DNA of 64,000 nucleotides from [Clostridium] innocuum (GCA_012317185.1 CP048838.1:1984001-2048000), one strand, 5' to 3'; positions 15,166 to 24,828 are shown, numbered from the stretch's first letter. Notes: generated by a model not told the origin, from the letters alone. Made by a program: numbers and translations.

Positions 15166-16218
15166 ATGGAAAAAGAGAAAAAGTCCCAGGATAAGGACAC
15201 AAAGAAAAAGAATCTGCTGGATGATACATTAAAGCAGATTGAAAAACAGTTTGGAAAAGGCTCCATTATGAAGCTTGGAGATCGTGCTTCTGTGGAAATC
15301 GATGCTATATCCTCCGGGTCCATCAAGGTGGATGAGGCATTGGGAATCGGTGGATATCCGAAGGGGCGAATCGTGGAAATCTACGGTCCGGAGTCCAGTG
15401 GTAAGACAACGCTGGCTCTGCATGCCATTGCGGAGGTACAGAAAAAGGGCGGACGCGCAGCCTTTATCGATGCGGAAAATGCCATTGATCCCACCTACGC
15501 CAAGAATCTTGGTGTCAATATCGATGATTTGATTCTTTCCCAGCCGGACAGCGGAGAGCAGGCGCTGGATATTACAGAAATGCTGATCAAGAGTGGTGCA
15601 ATCGATCTGGTTGTTGTCGATTCCGTTGCGGCACTGGTGCCGCAGGCTGAGCTGGACGGTGAGATGGGGGATGCAAATGTCGGCTTGCAGGCCCGTATGA
15701 TGTCCAAGGCCATGCGGAAGCTGAGCGGTATTATGAACCGCAGTGAATGTACGGCTATCTTTATCAACCAGCTGCGAGAAAAGGTCGGCATCATGTTTGG
15801 AAATCCGGAAACGACGCCGGGGGGAAGAGCGCTGAAATTCTACTCCTCTGTACGTCTGGATATCCGACGCAGTGAGGCCATCAAGAACGGTACGGATATC
15901 ATCGGTAACAAGGTGAACGTCAAGGTTGTAAAGAATAAGGTTGCACCTCCGTTTAAGGTTGCACAGATTGAAATTATGTATGGTGAGGGAATCTCCTATG
16001 TGGCAGAGCTGCTGGATCTTTGTGTGGATCATGATATCGTTATGAAAAGCGGAGCATGGTTCTCCTATAACGGCGAGAAAATCGGACAGGGCAAGGAAGC
16101 TGCCAAGACCTTTATCAAGAGCAACCCTGCACTGATGGAGGAGCTCGGCGCAAAGCTGCGAGAGAAAACCGCACCGCAGAAAGCTGAAGTAAGTGAGGAG
16201 AAAAAGGAGGAAGCATAG
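15166..16218 (+). CDS. recA: Recombinase RecA
   Basis: A 350-residue RecA, the ATP-dependent strand-exchange protein that also triggers LexA self-cleavage. Walker A is GPESSGKTT, Walker B is the LVVVDSVAAL stretch, and the DNA-binding loops lie around GLQARMMSKAMRKL and the segment FGNPETTPGGRALKFY. The N terminus has an unusual basic/acidic lead (EKEKKSQDKDTKKKN) before the core; the C-terminal tail is acidic. AAGGAG precedes the ATG. No Bacillus-type SOS box (GAAC-N4-GTTC) is visible in the 33-bp gap after cinA, so any LexA control would act further upstream. Confidence 0.98.
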   Translation: MEKEKKSQDKDTKKKNLLDDTLKQIEKQFGKGSIMKLGDRASVEIDAISSGSIKVDEALGIGGYPKGRIVEIYGPESSGKTTLALHAIAEVQKKGGRAAFIDAENAIDPTYAKNLGVNIDDLILSQPDSGEQALDITEMLIKSGAIDLVVVDSVAALVPQAELDGEMGDANVGLQARMMSKAMRKLSGIMNRSECTAIFINQLREKVGIMFGNPETTPGGRALKFYSSVRLDIRRSEAIKNGTDIIGNKVNVKVVKNKVAPPFKVAQIEIMYGEGISYVAELLDLCVDHDIVMKSGAWFSYNGEKIGQGKEAAKTFIKSNPALMEELGAKLREKTAPQKAEVSEEKKEEA

Positions 16219-16232
16219 GCTTCTTCTTTTTC
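16203..16232 (+). terminator. Intrinsic terminator overlapping the end of recA
   Basis: AGGAGGAAGC (16205-16214) pairs with GCTTCTTCTT (16219-16228) across an ATAG loop with two G-T pairs, then T residues. The stem includes the recA stop codon region. Confidence 0.7.
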
Positions 16233-16291
16233 TGTAAATATGGAAACACTTACATAAATTCACGCATTTTTGTGAAAAGTGCGCTTTTTTG

Positions 16292-16320
16292 TTGAGAAAA
16301 ATGTGAAAATTATGTACAAT
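16292..16320 (+). promoter_or_regulatory. Promoter of rny
   Basis: TTGAGA (5/6), 17-bp spacer and TACAAT (5/6). A second TATAAT overlaps the -10 at 16320-16325 but has no matching -35. The ATG of rny is about 50 bases downstream. Confidence 0.6.
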
Positions 16321-16370
16321 ATAATACAGAGAGAAAACTCTCTGAGAAAGACGAATGGAGGAATTGTGGT

Positions 16371-17924
16371 ATGGATAATCCACTTATCATCTTTTTGTCT
16401 GTGTTGACAGGTCTTGCCATTGGTGTGGTAATCATGGTGATTATCTCCAAGGCGGGTTTAAATAAAGATCAGCAAAAGGCATCCATGCTGTTGAAGGAAG
16501 CGGAAACAAAAGCCGATTCCATGGTAAAACAGGCAGTGCTGGATGGTCGTACACAAGCTCATGAATTAAAGATTGCGGCTGAGAAGGAAATTAAGGAACG
16601 CAAGCAGGAAGTGACCGATATGGAAAACAAACTGCTGCGCAGAGAAGACAACCTGAATTTCCGTGATGAAACGTTGACCAGCAAAGAAAAGCAGATCGAT
16701 GTGAAGAGTGCGCAGTTAGCTGACAAAATGGCAATGCTAGATAAAAAAGATAAAGAATTACAGGAAAAAATTGATGTGCAGGTAGAGGAGCTAGAGCGTG
16801 TTGCTTCCCTGACAACTGCCGAAGCAAGAGAAGAACTGATGGCCATCACAGAAAAGCGTATGGAAAAAGAAACGATGGCATATATTAAAGAAAAGGAAGA
16901 GGAAGCGAAGTCCATTGCGGACGAAAAGGCACGCAATATCGTCGCCCTCAGTATTCAGCGGATTTCCTCTGATGAGGCGGTGGATCGCACCGTATCCGTC
17001 GTATCACTGCCAAGTGAGGAAATGAAGGGAAGAATCATCGGTCGTGAAGGTAGAAATATCAAGGCGATTGAACAGGCAACCGGTGTTGATCTGATCATTG
17101 ATGATACTCCGGAAACAATTACCGTTTCCTGCTTTGACCCGATTCGAAGAGAGGTCGCAAGACTGGCTCTGGAGCATCTGATCAAGGACGGACGTATTCA
17201 GCCTGGACGCATTGAAGAGGTTGTACACAAAATCAAGAAGGAAATGGATACCAATATCATGAAGACCGGTGAGGATACCGTCTTCAAGCTTGGCATCGGC
17301 AGAATTGATCGAGAAATCATTCGTCTGATCGGACGTTTGAAGTATCGTTTCTCTTATGGACAAAATGCACTGCAGCACAGTATGGAGGTTGCTCACCTTA
17401 CCGGTATGATGGCAGCAGAGCTGGGCTTGAACCAGCAGCTGGCGAAGCGTGCAGGTCTTCTGCATGATATCGGAAAGGCACTGGACTTTGAAGTCGAGGG
17501 CAGTCATATCGAGCTGGGCTACAAGTTCTGTAAGAAGCATGGAGAGCGTGAGGTTGTCTTAAATGCCATCCAGTCACACCATGGGGAAGTGGAACCGCAG
17601 TTCTTGATTTCCAATCTGGTTATCGCAGCGGATACGATTTCCGCAGCCCGTCCGGGTGCGCGCTATGAAGCCCTGCAGAATTACATCAATCGTCTGGAGG
17701 AGCTTGAGAAAATCACGAAGTCCTTCGATGGGGTAGACAGCGCCTATGCTATTCAGGCAGGACGCGAGGTTCGCGTAATGGCGGTGCCGGAGAAGATGGA
17801 TGATCTGGGATGCCATAAGCTGGCCCGTGATATCAAGGATAAGATTGAAGCTGAGCTTACATACCCCGGACAGATCAAGGTGACGGTCATTCGTGAAACC
17901 AGAGCCTGCGAACTGGCGAAGTAG
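16371..17924 (+). CDS. rny: Ribonuclease Y
   Basis: A 517-residue membrane-anchored endoribonuclease that starts mRNA decay. Domain order is as in the family: an N-terminal membrane helix (about 4-26), a long charged coiled coil (about 30-200), a KH domain (MKGRIIGREGRNIKAIEQ), and an HD domain (RAGLLHDIGKALD, with metal-binding H and D). The C terminus ends ETRACELAK, typical for RNase Y. GGAGG precedes the ATG. ymdB starts 2 bases after its stop, matching Bacillus rny-ymdB. Confidence 0.97.
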   Translation: MDNPLIIFLSVLTGLAIGVVIMVIISKAGLNKDQQKASMLLKEAETKADSMVKQAVLDGRTQAHELKIAAEKEIKERKQEVTDMENKLLRREDNLNFRDETLTSKEKQIDVKSAQLADKMAMLDKKDKELQEKIDVQVEELERVASLTTAEAREELMAITEKRMEKETMAYIKEKEEEAKSIADEKARNIVALSIQRISSDEAVDRTVSVVSLPSEEMKGRIIGREGRNIKAIEQATGVDLIIDDTPETITVSCFDPIRREVARLALEHLIKDGRIQPGRIEEVVHKIKKEMDTNIMKTGEDTVFKLGIGRIDREIIRLIGRLKYRFSYGQNALQHSMEVAHLTGMMAAELGLNQQLAKRAGLLHDIGKALDFEVEGSHIELGYKFCKKHGEREVVLNAIQSHHGEVEPQFLISNLVIAADTISAARPGARYEALQNYINRLEELEKITKSFDGVDSAYAIQAGREVRVMAVPEKMDDLGCHKLARDIKDKIEAELTYPGQIKVTVIRETRACELAK

Positions 17925-17925
17925 C

Positions 17926-18711
17926 ATGAATATTCTGTTTCTTGGAGATATTGTCGGCTCCGTTGGAAGAGAGTGTGTGCGGGAGCAGCTTCCGCGGCTG
18001 AAGGAGCAGTATGAAATCGATTTGGTCGTTGCCAATGCTGAAAATTCGGCACATGGTAAGGGCATTACCAGAAAGATTTATCATCAGCTGCTTGCCATGG
18101 GCATAGATGTATGCACCATGGGAAATCATACCTTCTCCAAAAATGATATTTATCAGTTTATTGAGGAGGCAGACCGCATGGTTCGCCCAGCCAATATGGA
18201 GCCGCTGGAATATGGGCAGCATACCGTTGTTGTAAAGGTCAACGGCATGCGCGTTGCCATCACCAATCTTTGCGGTGAGGTCTGGATGAATAACGTTGTG
18301 GATTCTCCGTTCTTCTGCATGGAGGATATCCTGAATGACATTGATGCGGATATTTATCTGGTTGATCTGCATGCGGAAACAACCAGCGAGAAGATCGCCT
18401 TTACCTATCAGTTTGCCGGACGTGTGCAGGCGGTTGTGGGAACCCACACGCATGTTCAGACGGCAGACGAGCGTCTGGTATACGGAACAGCGGCCATCAC
18501 CGATCTGGGGATGTGCGGTGCCTATACCAGTGTGTTGGGGCGGGATGTACAGGAGATACTGACACGCTTTACAACGAATGAGAAAACGAAGTTTAAAATA
18601 GCGGATGGTCCGGGAATTCTGTGTGGTGCCGTGGTTCGTATTGATGAGACCGCAAGAAAGGCAATACACATAGAACGTATCCAGATTCGTCCCGAACAAG
18701 CAGAATGCTAA
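17926..18711 (+). CDS. ymdB: YmdB-family metallophosphoesterase
   Basis: A 261-residue protein of the TIGR00282/YmdB family, di-iron phosphodiesterases acting on 2',3'-cyclic nucleotides and influencing biofilm and motility choices in Bacillus. Metal-binding motifs are visible: FLGDIVGSVGRE at the N terminus, NAENSAHGKGITRKI, TMGNHTF, LVDLHAETTSEK and VVGTHTHVQTADER. Start chosen at MNILFLGDIV, directly after the rny stop. The operon ends at the terminator that overlaps its stop codon. Confidence 0.93.
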   Translation: MNILFLGDIVGSVGRECVREQLPRLKEQYEIDLVVANAENSAHGKGITRKIYHQLLAMGIDVCTMGNHTFSKNDIYQFIEEADRMVRPANMEPLEYGQHTVVVKVNGMRVAITNLCGEVWMNNVVDSPFFCMEDILNDIDADIYLVDLHAETTSEKIAFTYQFAGRVQAVVGTHTHVQTADERLVYGTAAITDLGMCGAYTSVLGRDVQEILTRFTTNEKTKFKIADGPGILCGAVVRIDETARKAIHIERIQIRPEQAEC

Positions 18712-18735
18712 AGCCGTGTAATTCACGGCTTTTTC
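18710..18735 (+). terminator. Intrinsic terminator after ymdB
   Basis: AAAGCCGTG (18710-18718) pairs perfectly with CACGGCTTT (18724-18732) over a 5-nt loop, then a T run. Confidence 0.88.
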
Positions 18736-18804
18736 TTTACCTGCGGTGTGTGATTCAACTGTGAAGGATGTAGAAAAATTCACATCTTTTTCATAGTGAA
18801 AAGC

Positions 18805-18832
18805 TTGCACTGCGACGGGTATATGGTATAAT
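18805..18832 (+). promoter_or_regulatory. Ferredoxin promoter
   Basis: TTGCAC, a 16-bp spacer and TATAAT preceded by TGG (extended -10). It lies 30 bases before the ferredoxin ATG. Confidence 0.75.
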
Positions 18833-18860
18833 AGAGGAGGTTGTAAAGGAGGAATAAACA

Positions 18861-19034
18861 ATGGCAGTTAAAGTAGATGTAGATACTTGCATCGGTTGTG
18901 GTGCATGTGTAGGTGTTTGCCCGGTTGGTGCTCTGAGCATGAACGATGATGGTAAATCCGTATGTGATGAAGGAACTTGTATTGACTGTGGATCATGCGT
19001 AAGCGCTTGTCCAGTTTCTGCAATCTCTCAGTAA
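18861..19034 (+). CDS. 2[4Fe-4S] ferredoxin
   Basis: A 57-residue clostridial-type ferredoxin, a soluble low-potential electron carrier. It has two complete CxxCxxCxxxCP clusters: CIGCGACVGVCP at 10-21 and CIDCGSCVSACP at 40-51, related by an internal duplication. An AAAGGAGG site precedes the ATG. It is a single-gene unit with its own strong promoter and terminator, consistent with high expression in an anaerobe. Confidence 0.97.
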   Translation: MAVKVDVDTCIGCGACVGVCPVGALSMNDDGKSVCDEGTCIDCGSCVSACPVSAISQ

Positions 19035-19060
19035 ACCAAGCCAATCAGCTTGGTTTTTTT
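19033..19060 (+). terminator. Intrinsic terminator of the ferredoxin gene
   Basis: AACCAAGC (19034-19041) pairs perfectly with GCTTGGTT (19048-19055), followed by a T run. Confidence 0.88.
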
Positions 19061-19107
19061 AAGTAAGTCCGCCATCGTGGATGGCTTATATAGATAGGAG
19101 TTTGATT

Positions 19108-20544
19108 ATGAAAAAACAACCGGGATGGGCACTTCCCAATCTGAAGGATGCCCAGGTAAGAACAACCAAGGAAGCCGTCATTGAGAAATCGCTGTTTCAG
19201 ATACCGGAGCAGATTCGATTGCTGGGACAGGGAAAGAAATATTATCTGCGCACGTATGGCTGTCAGGCGAATGAACGGGACAGTGAAACACTGGCGGGCA
19301 TTCTGGAGGAGATGAATTTCACTGCGGTGGAGCATCCCGAGGATGCGGATCTGATTCTGATGAATACATGCGCTATCCGAAAAAATGCGGAGGATAAGGT
19401 ACTGGGGGAAATCGGCTCCCTGAAACGCTTGAAACGCAAGAAGCCGGACCTGCTGTTTGGACTGTGCGGATGCATGGCACAGGAGGAGGATGTTGTTGCC
19501 AAGCTGCTGGAAACGTATCGTCATGTGAATCTGATTTTCGGCACCCATAACATTCACCGTCTTCCGGAGCTGCTGTATGATGTCATGGTGAATGGAAATC
19601 GCAGTGTTGAGGTGCTTTCCAAAGAGGGGGATGTTATTGAAAATCTGCCGGTTCGCCGCTTTGGCAAGCATAAGGCATGGGTAAACATCATGTACGGTTG
19701 CGATAAGTTCTGTACATACTGCATTGTGCCATATACCCGGGGGAAGGAACGCTCCCGTATGATGGAGGATATTCTGGAGGAGGTACGCATTCTGAAAGCA
19801 GAGGGCTTCAAGGAAATCACGCTGCTTGGCCAGAATGTCAATTCCTATGGAAAGGATTTGCATATGGAAGGCGGTTTCGCAGGACTGCTGGAGGAAACGG
19901 CAAAGATAGGAATCGAGCGCATCCGCTTCACGACGAGTCACCCGTGGGACTTTACGGATGAGATGATAGATGTGATTGCACGCTATGATAACATCATGCC
20001 GTTTATTCATCTGCCGGTACAAAGCGGGGACAGCGATATCCTGAAAATCATGGGAAGACGCTATACCAGAGAACAGTATCTGACGTTATTCCACAAGATT
20101 AAGGAACGGATTCCATATTGTGCGATCTCTACCGATATCATCGTCGGCTTTCCAAATGAAACAGAGGAGCAGTTTCAAAACACGTTGTCTCTGGTGGACG
20201 AATGCCGGTTTGATAATGCCTTTACCTTTATCTATTCGCCGCGGGAGGGGACGCCTGCGGCATCCATGGCGGATAATGTTGAGCTAGCGGTTAAGCAGCG
20301 CCGTCTGCAGGAGCTGAATGAGCGCTGGAACCTGTATGCGCGTGAAAAGAACGAGGAATATCTGGGAAGTGTTGTCAAGGTACTGGTGGATGGTGAAAGC
20401 AAGAAGAATCCGGAAGTGTTCAGCGGGTACACGGAAACCAATAAGCTGGTGAATTTCAGGCGGACGACTGCACAGAGCGGGGATATCGTTTCAGTGAAAA
20501 TTACGGCCTGCAAAACATTTTCACTGGATGGAGAACAGATATAA
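19108..20544 (+). CDS. miaB: tRNA-2-methylthio-N6-dimethylallyladenosine synthase
   Basis: A 478-residue radical-SAM methylthiotransferase that adds the methylthio group to i6A37 of tRNAs. The N-terminal UPF0004 domain carries cluster cysteines in YGCQANERDSE, NTCAIRKNAED and GCMAQEE. The radical-SAM core has CDKFCTYCIVPYTRG. The C-terminal TRAM domain is around EYLGSVVKVLVDG and the stretch after NKLVNFR. The start at 19108 is chosen because AGGAG lies 7 bases upstream; an in-frame ATG at 19081 has no ribosome binding site. The Bacillus homologue also lies after rny-ymdB. Confidence 0.96.
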   Translation: MKKQPGWALPNLKDAQVRTTKEAVIEKSLFQIPEQIRLLGQGKKYYLRTYGCQANERDSETLAGILEEMNFTAVEHPEDADLILMNTCAIRKNAEDKVLGEIGSLKRLKRKKPDLLFGLCGCMAQEEDVVAKLLETYRHVNLIFGTHNIHRLPELLYDVMVNGNRSVEVLSKEGDVIENLPVRRFGKHKAWVNIMYGCDKFCTYCIVPYTRGKERSRMMEDILEEVRILKAEGFKEITLLGQNVNSYGKDLHMEGGFAGLLEETAKIGIERIRFTTSHPWDFTDEMIDVIARYDNIMPFIHLPVQSGDSDILKIMGRRYTREQYLTLFHKIKERIPYCAISTDIIVGFPNETEEQFQNTLSLVDECRFDNAFTFIYSPREGTPAASMADNVELAVKQRRLQELNERWNLYAREKNEEYLGSVVKVLVDGESKKNPEVFSGYTETNKLVNFRRTTAQSGDIVSVKITACKTFSLDGEQI

Positions 20545-20566
20545 AAGTGAGAAATCACTTTTTTTC
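20543..20566 (+). terminator. Intrinsic terminator after miaB
   Basis: AAAGTGA (20544-20550) pairs with TCACTTT (20555-20561) across GAAA, followed by a T run. Confidence 0.85.
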
Positions 20567-20652
20567 TTGTCAAAATATGATAAAATAGGTCGTATGGGCG
20601 TAATTTTCTTATGAGAAGGGCATATTTTTGTTTTTTTTCATGGAACTAATGG

Positions 20653-20658
20653 TATAAT
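20653..20658 (+). promoter_or_regulatory. Extended -10 promoter of the RNase J gene
   Basis: TATAAT preceded by TGG. A TTGTTT 19 bp upstream is a poor -35, which an extended -10 can tolerate. The leader to the ATG at 20746 is about 80 bases. Confidence 0.5.
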
Positions 20659-20745
20659 AGGAATAGTTTATCATGGGGTTCAATATTCCTTATTGCATAG
20701 AAATACGATCATCATAATAACAATAAAAACGGAGGTATTTAGATT

Positions 20746-22404
20746 ATGGATCAAGTACGCATTTTTGCGCTTGGCGGACTTGACGAAAACGGCAAGAACA
20801 TGTACGTTGTCGAAGTCAATGAAGCCATATTTATTATTGAAGCCGGATTGAAGTATCCGGAATCGGATCAGCTGGGAGTGGAATTCATTATACCGGATTT
20901 CTCCTATCTGATTCAAAACAAGGACAGGGTCAAAGGGATTTTTATCACGCATGCGCATGATGATGTCGTAGCGGCTCTGCCGTATCTGCTGAAGCAGATC
21001 AATGTTCCGGTGTATACTGGAAATCTGACGGCAAACATCATTCACGATATGCTGAAAAAGGAAGGCATTAAGAACGTTAAGATTCACCGTATGAAACGTG
21101 CAAGCAAACAGACGATAGGCGGAGTGAAGGTGCGCACCTTCCCAATGACGCATGCCTTTCCGGATAATTTCGGACTGGCTATCACAACGGATCAGGGCTA
21201 TATCGTTTACACCGGTGAGTTCATTATTGATTACGATATGCTGCAGCAGGAGTATTTGTGTGATCTGAATGAGCTGAGCGATATCGGAAAACGCGGTGTG
21301 CTCTGTCTGCTTTCGGAATCACAATCCGCAGACCGCATCGGTCATACGGCACCAAAGCATCGTATCACCAATCTGATTGAGCCGATTTTTGAAGCGAGTC
21401 ACAGCCGTATCCTCATTTCATCGTACTCACAAAGTCTGTTTCGCATTATTGAGATTATCGAGCTGGCGAAGAAATATAACCGAAAAATATTCTTCCACGA
21501 TAAAGGGATGCGCGAGCTGCTCCATCAGCTGGAGCTGGTGAAATACTACCATGTTCCAAGAGAGATGGAAGTAAAAGAAAAGGACTTTAAAGACGATATG
21601 GAGGATGTTGTAGTTCTGATTACGGGAAATGGAAAGAATCTGTTCCGTACAATGTCCAACATCGCCAATCATGAGGATAAGTTTGTGAGCTTCCGCAAGA
21701 CGGATACAATCATTGTCGCATCACCGATTGTCAGTGGTACCGAGCTGGATGCGAACAGCATGGAAAATGAAATTTACAAGGAAGGCGGCAGAATTTTTAC
21801 GCTGGATTCCAAGACGGTGCTGTCCATGCATCCAAGCAGTGAGGATTTGAAGATGATGCTGTATCTGTTCCAGCCGAAATATTATAGTCCGGTCAAGGGT
21901 GAATACCGTCACCTGTTTGTGAATGCCAATCTGGCAAGCAAGATGGGCTACTCCCCGGACCGTATCCTGATTCTGGAAAACGGACAGGTTGCCCAGTTTG
22001 AGGAGAAAATTTTAAAGAGTGTCGCAGAGCATCTGGAGCTGGAGGATACCCTGATTGACGGTAAAGAAAACTGGGATGTCACCGGTGTGGTGTTGAAGGA
22101 TCGTGAGGTGCTGTCCACGGACGGTGTCATGATTATCGGTGTCGGTGTCAGTCATAAGACAAAGGAAGTTATCAACGGACCGGATGTGCAGACGCGTGGT
22201 CTGATCTACCTGAAGGATGCGGATTACATCATCAAGGAGGTCGGCAATATCATGGAGAAATGCATTGAAACGGCAGTCAAGGAAAAACGCTATGACAATC
22301 TGACCGTGCGCGGAGAGGCCCGTGAGAAAATAAGCAAGTATCTTTCAAAGGAAACCGGTAAACGGCCGATGGTGCTGCCGGTGATTCTGGAAATCAATAT
22401 ATAG
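20746..22404 (+). CDS. rnjB: RNase J-family protein, J2-like with altered metal site
   Basis: A 552-residue metallo-beta-lactamase/beta-CASP protein of the RNase J family. The HxHxDH metal motif reads HAHDDV (69-74), so the last histidine is a valine, and the later ligand usually in TGDF reads YTGEFIID, glutamate for aspartate. The histidine of THAFPDNF and a late SMHPSS are kept. RNase J2 proteins are known to be weak or inactive partners of RNase J1, so this is probably the J2 subunit. Position supports it: the next gene is ftsK/spoIIIE, as rnjB-tepA-spoIIIE in Bacillus. A GGAGG site precedes the ATG. An rnjA is expected elsewhere in the genome. Confidence 0.85.
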   Translation: MDQVRIFALGGLDENGKNMYVVEVNEAIFIIEAGLKYPESDQLGVEFIIPDFSYLIQNKDRVKGIFITHAHDDVVAALPYLLKQINVPVYTGNLTANIIHDMLKKEGIKNVKIHRMKRASKQTIGGVKVRTFPMTHAFPDNFGLAITTDQGYIVYTGEFIIDYDMLQQEYLCDLNELSDIGKRGVLCLLSESQSADRIGHTAPKHRITNLIEPIFEASHSRILISSYSQSLFRIIEIIELAKKYNRKIFFHDKGMRELLHQLELVKYYHVPREMEVKEKDFKDDMEDVVVLITGNGKNLFRTMSNIANHEDKFVSFRKTDTIIVASPIVSGTELDANSMENEIYKEGGRIFTLDSKTVLSMHPSSEDLKMMLYLFQPKYYSPVKGEYRHLFVNANLASKMGYSPDRILILENGQVAQFEEKILKSVAEHLELEDTLIDGKENWDVTGVVLKDREVLSTDGVMIIGVGVSHKTKEVINGPDVQTRGLIYLKDADYIIKEVGNIMEKCIETAVKEKRYDNLTVRGEAREKISKYLSKETGKRPMVLPVILEINI

Positions 22405-22433
22405 GACGATAAAAGAAGGGATAGGAGGCGCTT

Positions 22434-24794
22434 ATGGCGAAATCGAAAACAAGAAAATCGCAGAAACAGAAGCAGATGGTAGAAAATGAAGTCCTTGTCT
22501 ACATTTATTCTCTTGTCCTGATTACCTTGTCGATTATCGGAGGTTTGCAGATTGGCTTTATCGGAGAACTGACGACGAGCATTATCAAATATGTGTTTGG
22601 AAATCTGTATGGGGTAATCTATGGTGTGATCATCGTGCTCTGTGTCATGATGATGCTGAAGAAATCCGTACGGGATGTCCCGATGAAATATCTGATCGGC
22701 ATCGGCGTGCTGCTGTGTGCCTGGATCATAGCAGCCAGCATTCCGCAGAATGAAACGCTGAAGGGGATGGATATCCTGTCGCGTTATCTGCAGGATTCCA
22801 TGCTGATCTTTCGAGGGGAAATTGCAGCCAAGGGAGGCCTGATCGGTGCCTTCCTGGTTTCTTTATGTACGTTTCTTTTTGATTATAAGGGAACGTGGAT
22901 CATTGTCATAGCCCTTCTGATACTGGCACTGATCCTGCTGCTGAGCGGCTCCGGCTTTGCAAGGCTGAAGGCGGGCGCAGTCTCTCTGGTAGCACCGTTT
23001 GTCTCCATGCGTAAGAACCATGCGGCAAAGGGGGATGCCCGAAGGGAACGCAAGCAGCAGGTGAAAAAGGAGAAGAAAGAGCAGGAGGCGGAGCCGAAGG
23101 AAGCGAAAAGCATGTTCGGCAAGATCAATATTGATGAGCGTGTGCGCCCTGGACAGGTGTCGTTTCTGGATGTGGATGATGATTTTGATATTCAAAGTGA
23201 CGGAAGAAGCACTGCATTTCTGGCGGATAAGGAGCATGCGCTGGAAGAGGAATCGGATGTGCTGGATAAGCGGGCGTTTAAGGAAGCGGAAAACAAGCGA
23301 ATCATTGAGGATACCATCGGCGGTGAGGATACCTTTGTGTCCAGCTTCCAGGAGGACTGGAGCAAGTACAAGCTGCCACGTTTAACCCTGTTAAAGGACG
23401 CCGGTAAAAAAAGCCGTTCAACAGCGAATGTGAGTGCGGCAAATGACGCCGGACGGCAGCTGATTGAAATTCTGGATCAGTTTGGTGTCAAGGCTACCCT
23501 TGTGGCTACCCATATCGGACCTGCGGTCACAAAATTCGAAGTTAAGCCGGATCTCGGTGTCCGGGTCAATAAAATCAGCAACCTTCAATACGATATCAAA
23601 ATGGCACTTGCTGCCAAGGATATTCGCATCGAGGCACCAATTCCCGGAAAATCGGCAGTCGGTATCGAAATTCCGAATGTAGAAAAAACAAGCGTCAGCA
23701 TGAAGGAGCTGATGAAAAATATTCCGGATAAGCTTGCACAGAGTAAGATGCTGTTTGCCCTTGGTAAGGATCTGATGGGAAACTGTGTCTATGGCGAATT
23801 GAACCGTATGCCGCATTTACTGATTGCCGGTGCGACAGGAAGTGGAAAGTCGGTCTGTGTCAATTCCATCATCACCTCGATTTTGATGCGCGCCAGACCG
23901 GATGAGGTCAAGCTGCTGCTGGTCGACCCGAAGAAGGTGGAGTTTACACCATATAAGGAGATACCGCATCTGCTGGGACCGGTGATAACGGATGGGGATG
24001 AGGCAAACCGCGCATTGAAGGTCATTGTCACAATGATGGACAACCGCTATGAGCTGTTCTCTATGGCCGGTGTACGGAATATCGCCGGCTATAATGCCCA
24101 CATAGAAGCACATCCGGAAGAGGGGCTGAGTCCGCTTCCGTGGGTTGTAGTCATTATCGACGAGCTGGCGGATCTGATGCTGGTAGCTGCCAAAGAGGTA
24201 GAAGCAAGCATTCAGCGTATCACCCAGCTGGCTCGTGCTGCGGGCATTCATCTCATCGTTGCGACACAGCGCCCGAGTGTGGATGTTATCACCGGGATCA
24301 TCAAGGCGAATATTCCATCCCGTATCGCATTTGCGGTCAGCAGTGCTGTGGATTCCCGTACCATACTGGATCAGATGGGGGCGGAAAAGCTTTTGGGATA
24401 CGGAGATATGCTGTATGTCCCGGTTGGTGAAACTGTGGCAACCCGTGTGCAGGGTGTGTTTGTCAGCGATGATGAGGTCGCGGATATCTGTGAATTTGTA
24501 TCCCGTCAGGGAAAACCGAAATTCGACGACGCCTTTGTACGGCTGGAGCTGCTGGATGGCGGTGTAGGGCCGACGAGCAGTGAGACCGGTGACCCATTAT
24601 ATGATGAGGTAAAGGAATTTATTATCTCGACACGCAAGGCAAGTACATCCTTGATTCAGCGTAAATTCAGTATCGGCTATGCACGGGCTGCACGTTTGAT
24701 CGATACGCTGGAGGATAATGGCATCATCGGGCCTGCAAGAGGCAGTAAGCCGCGTGAGGTGTATGCGAAGAGCGAGCAGGCAGAAGAAGAATGA
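22434..24794 (+). CDS. ftsK: FtsK/SpoIIIE-family DNA translocase
   Basis: A 786-residue septal DNA pump. About four membrane helices lie in residues 20-185, then a charged linker (KNHAAKGDARRERKQQVKKE and on to about 310), then the motor: Walker A GATGSGKSVCVNS, Walker B VVVIIDELADLML, and the conserved AATQRPSVDV-like segment (VATQRPSVDVITG). The C-terminal gamma winged helix that reads KOPS/SRS sequences is around STRKASTSLIQRKFSIGYAR. GGAGG precedes the ATG. It ends in a strong terminator. Confidence 0.97.
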   Translation: MAKSKTRKSQKQKQMVENEVLVYIYSLVLITLSIIGGLQIGFIGELTTSIIKYVFGNLYGVIYGVIIVLCVMMMLKKSVRDVPMKYLIGIGVLLCAWIIAASIPQNETLKGMDILSRYLQDSMLIFRGEIAAKGGLIGAFLVSLCTFLFDYKGTWIIVIALLILALILLLSGSGFARLKAGAVSLVAPFVSMRKNHAAKGDARRERKQQVKKEKKEQEAEPKEAKSMFGKINIDERVRPGQVSFLDVDDDFDIQSDGRSTAFLADKEHALEEESDVLDKRAFKEAENKRIIEDTIGGEDTFVSSFQEDWSKYKLPRLTLLKDAGKKSRSTANVSAANDAGRQLIEILDQFGVKATLVATHIGPAVTKFEVKPDLGVRVNKISNLQYDIKMALAAKDIRIEAPIPGKSAVGIEIPNVEKTSVSMKELMKNIPDKLAQSKMLFALGKDLMGNCVYGELNRMPHLLIAGATGSGKSVCVNSIITSILMRARPDEVKLLLVDPKKVEFTPYKEIPHLLGPVITDGDEANRALKVIVTMMDNRYELFSMAGVRNIAGYNAHIEAHPEEGLSPLPWVVVIIDELADLMLVAAKEVEASIQRITQLARAAGIHLIVATQRPSVDVITGIIKANIPSRIAFAVSSAVDSRTILDQMGAEKLLGYGDMLYVPVGETVATRVQGVFVSDDEVADICEFVSRQGKPKFDDAFVRLELLDGGVGPTSSETGDPLYDEVKEFIISTRKASTSLIQRKFSIGYARAARLIDTLEDNGIIGPARGSKPREVYAKSEQAEEE

Positions 24795-24795
24795 G

Positions 24796-24828
24796 GACGG
24801 TTACATAATGTAACCGTTTTTATTTTTG
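24796..24828 (+). terminator. Intrinsic terminator after ftsK
   Basis: ACGGTTAC (24797-24804) pairs with GTAACCGT (24810-24817) over ATAAT, followed by TTTTATTTTT. Confidence 0.87.

Noticed and set aside
15229..16383. Minus-strand frame of 384 codons opposite recA
   Set aside because: Shadow of recA; His/Cys/Leu-rich composition and no initiation signal.
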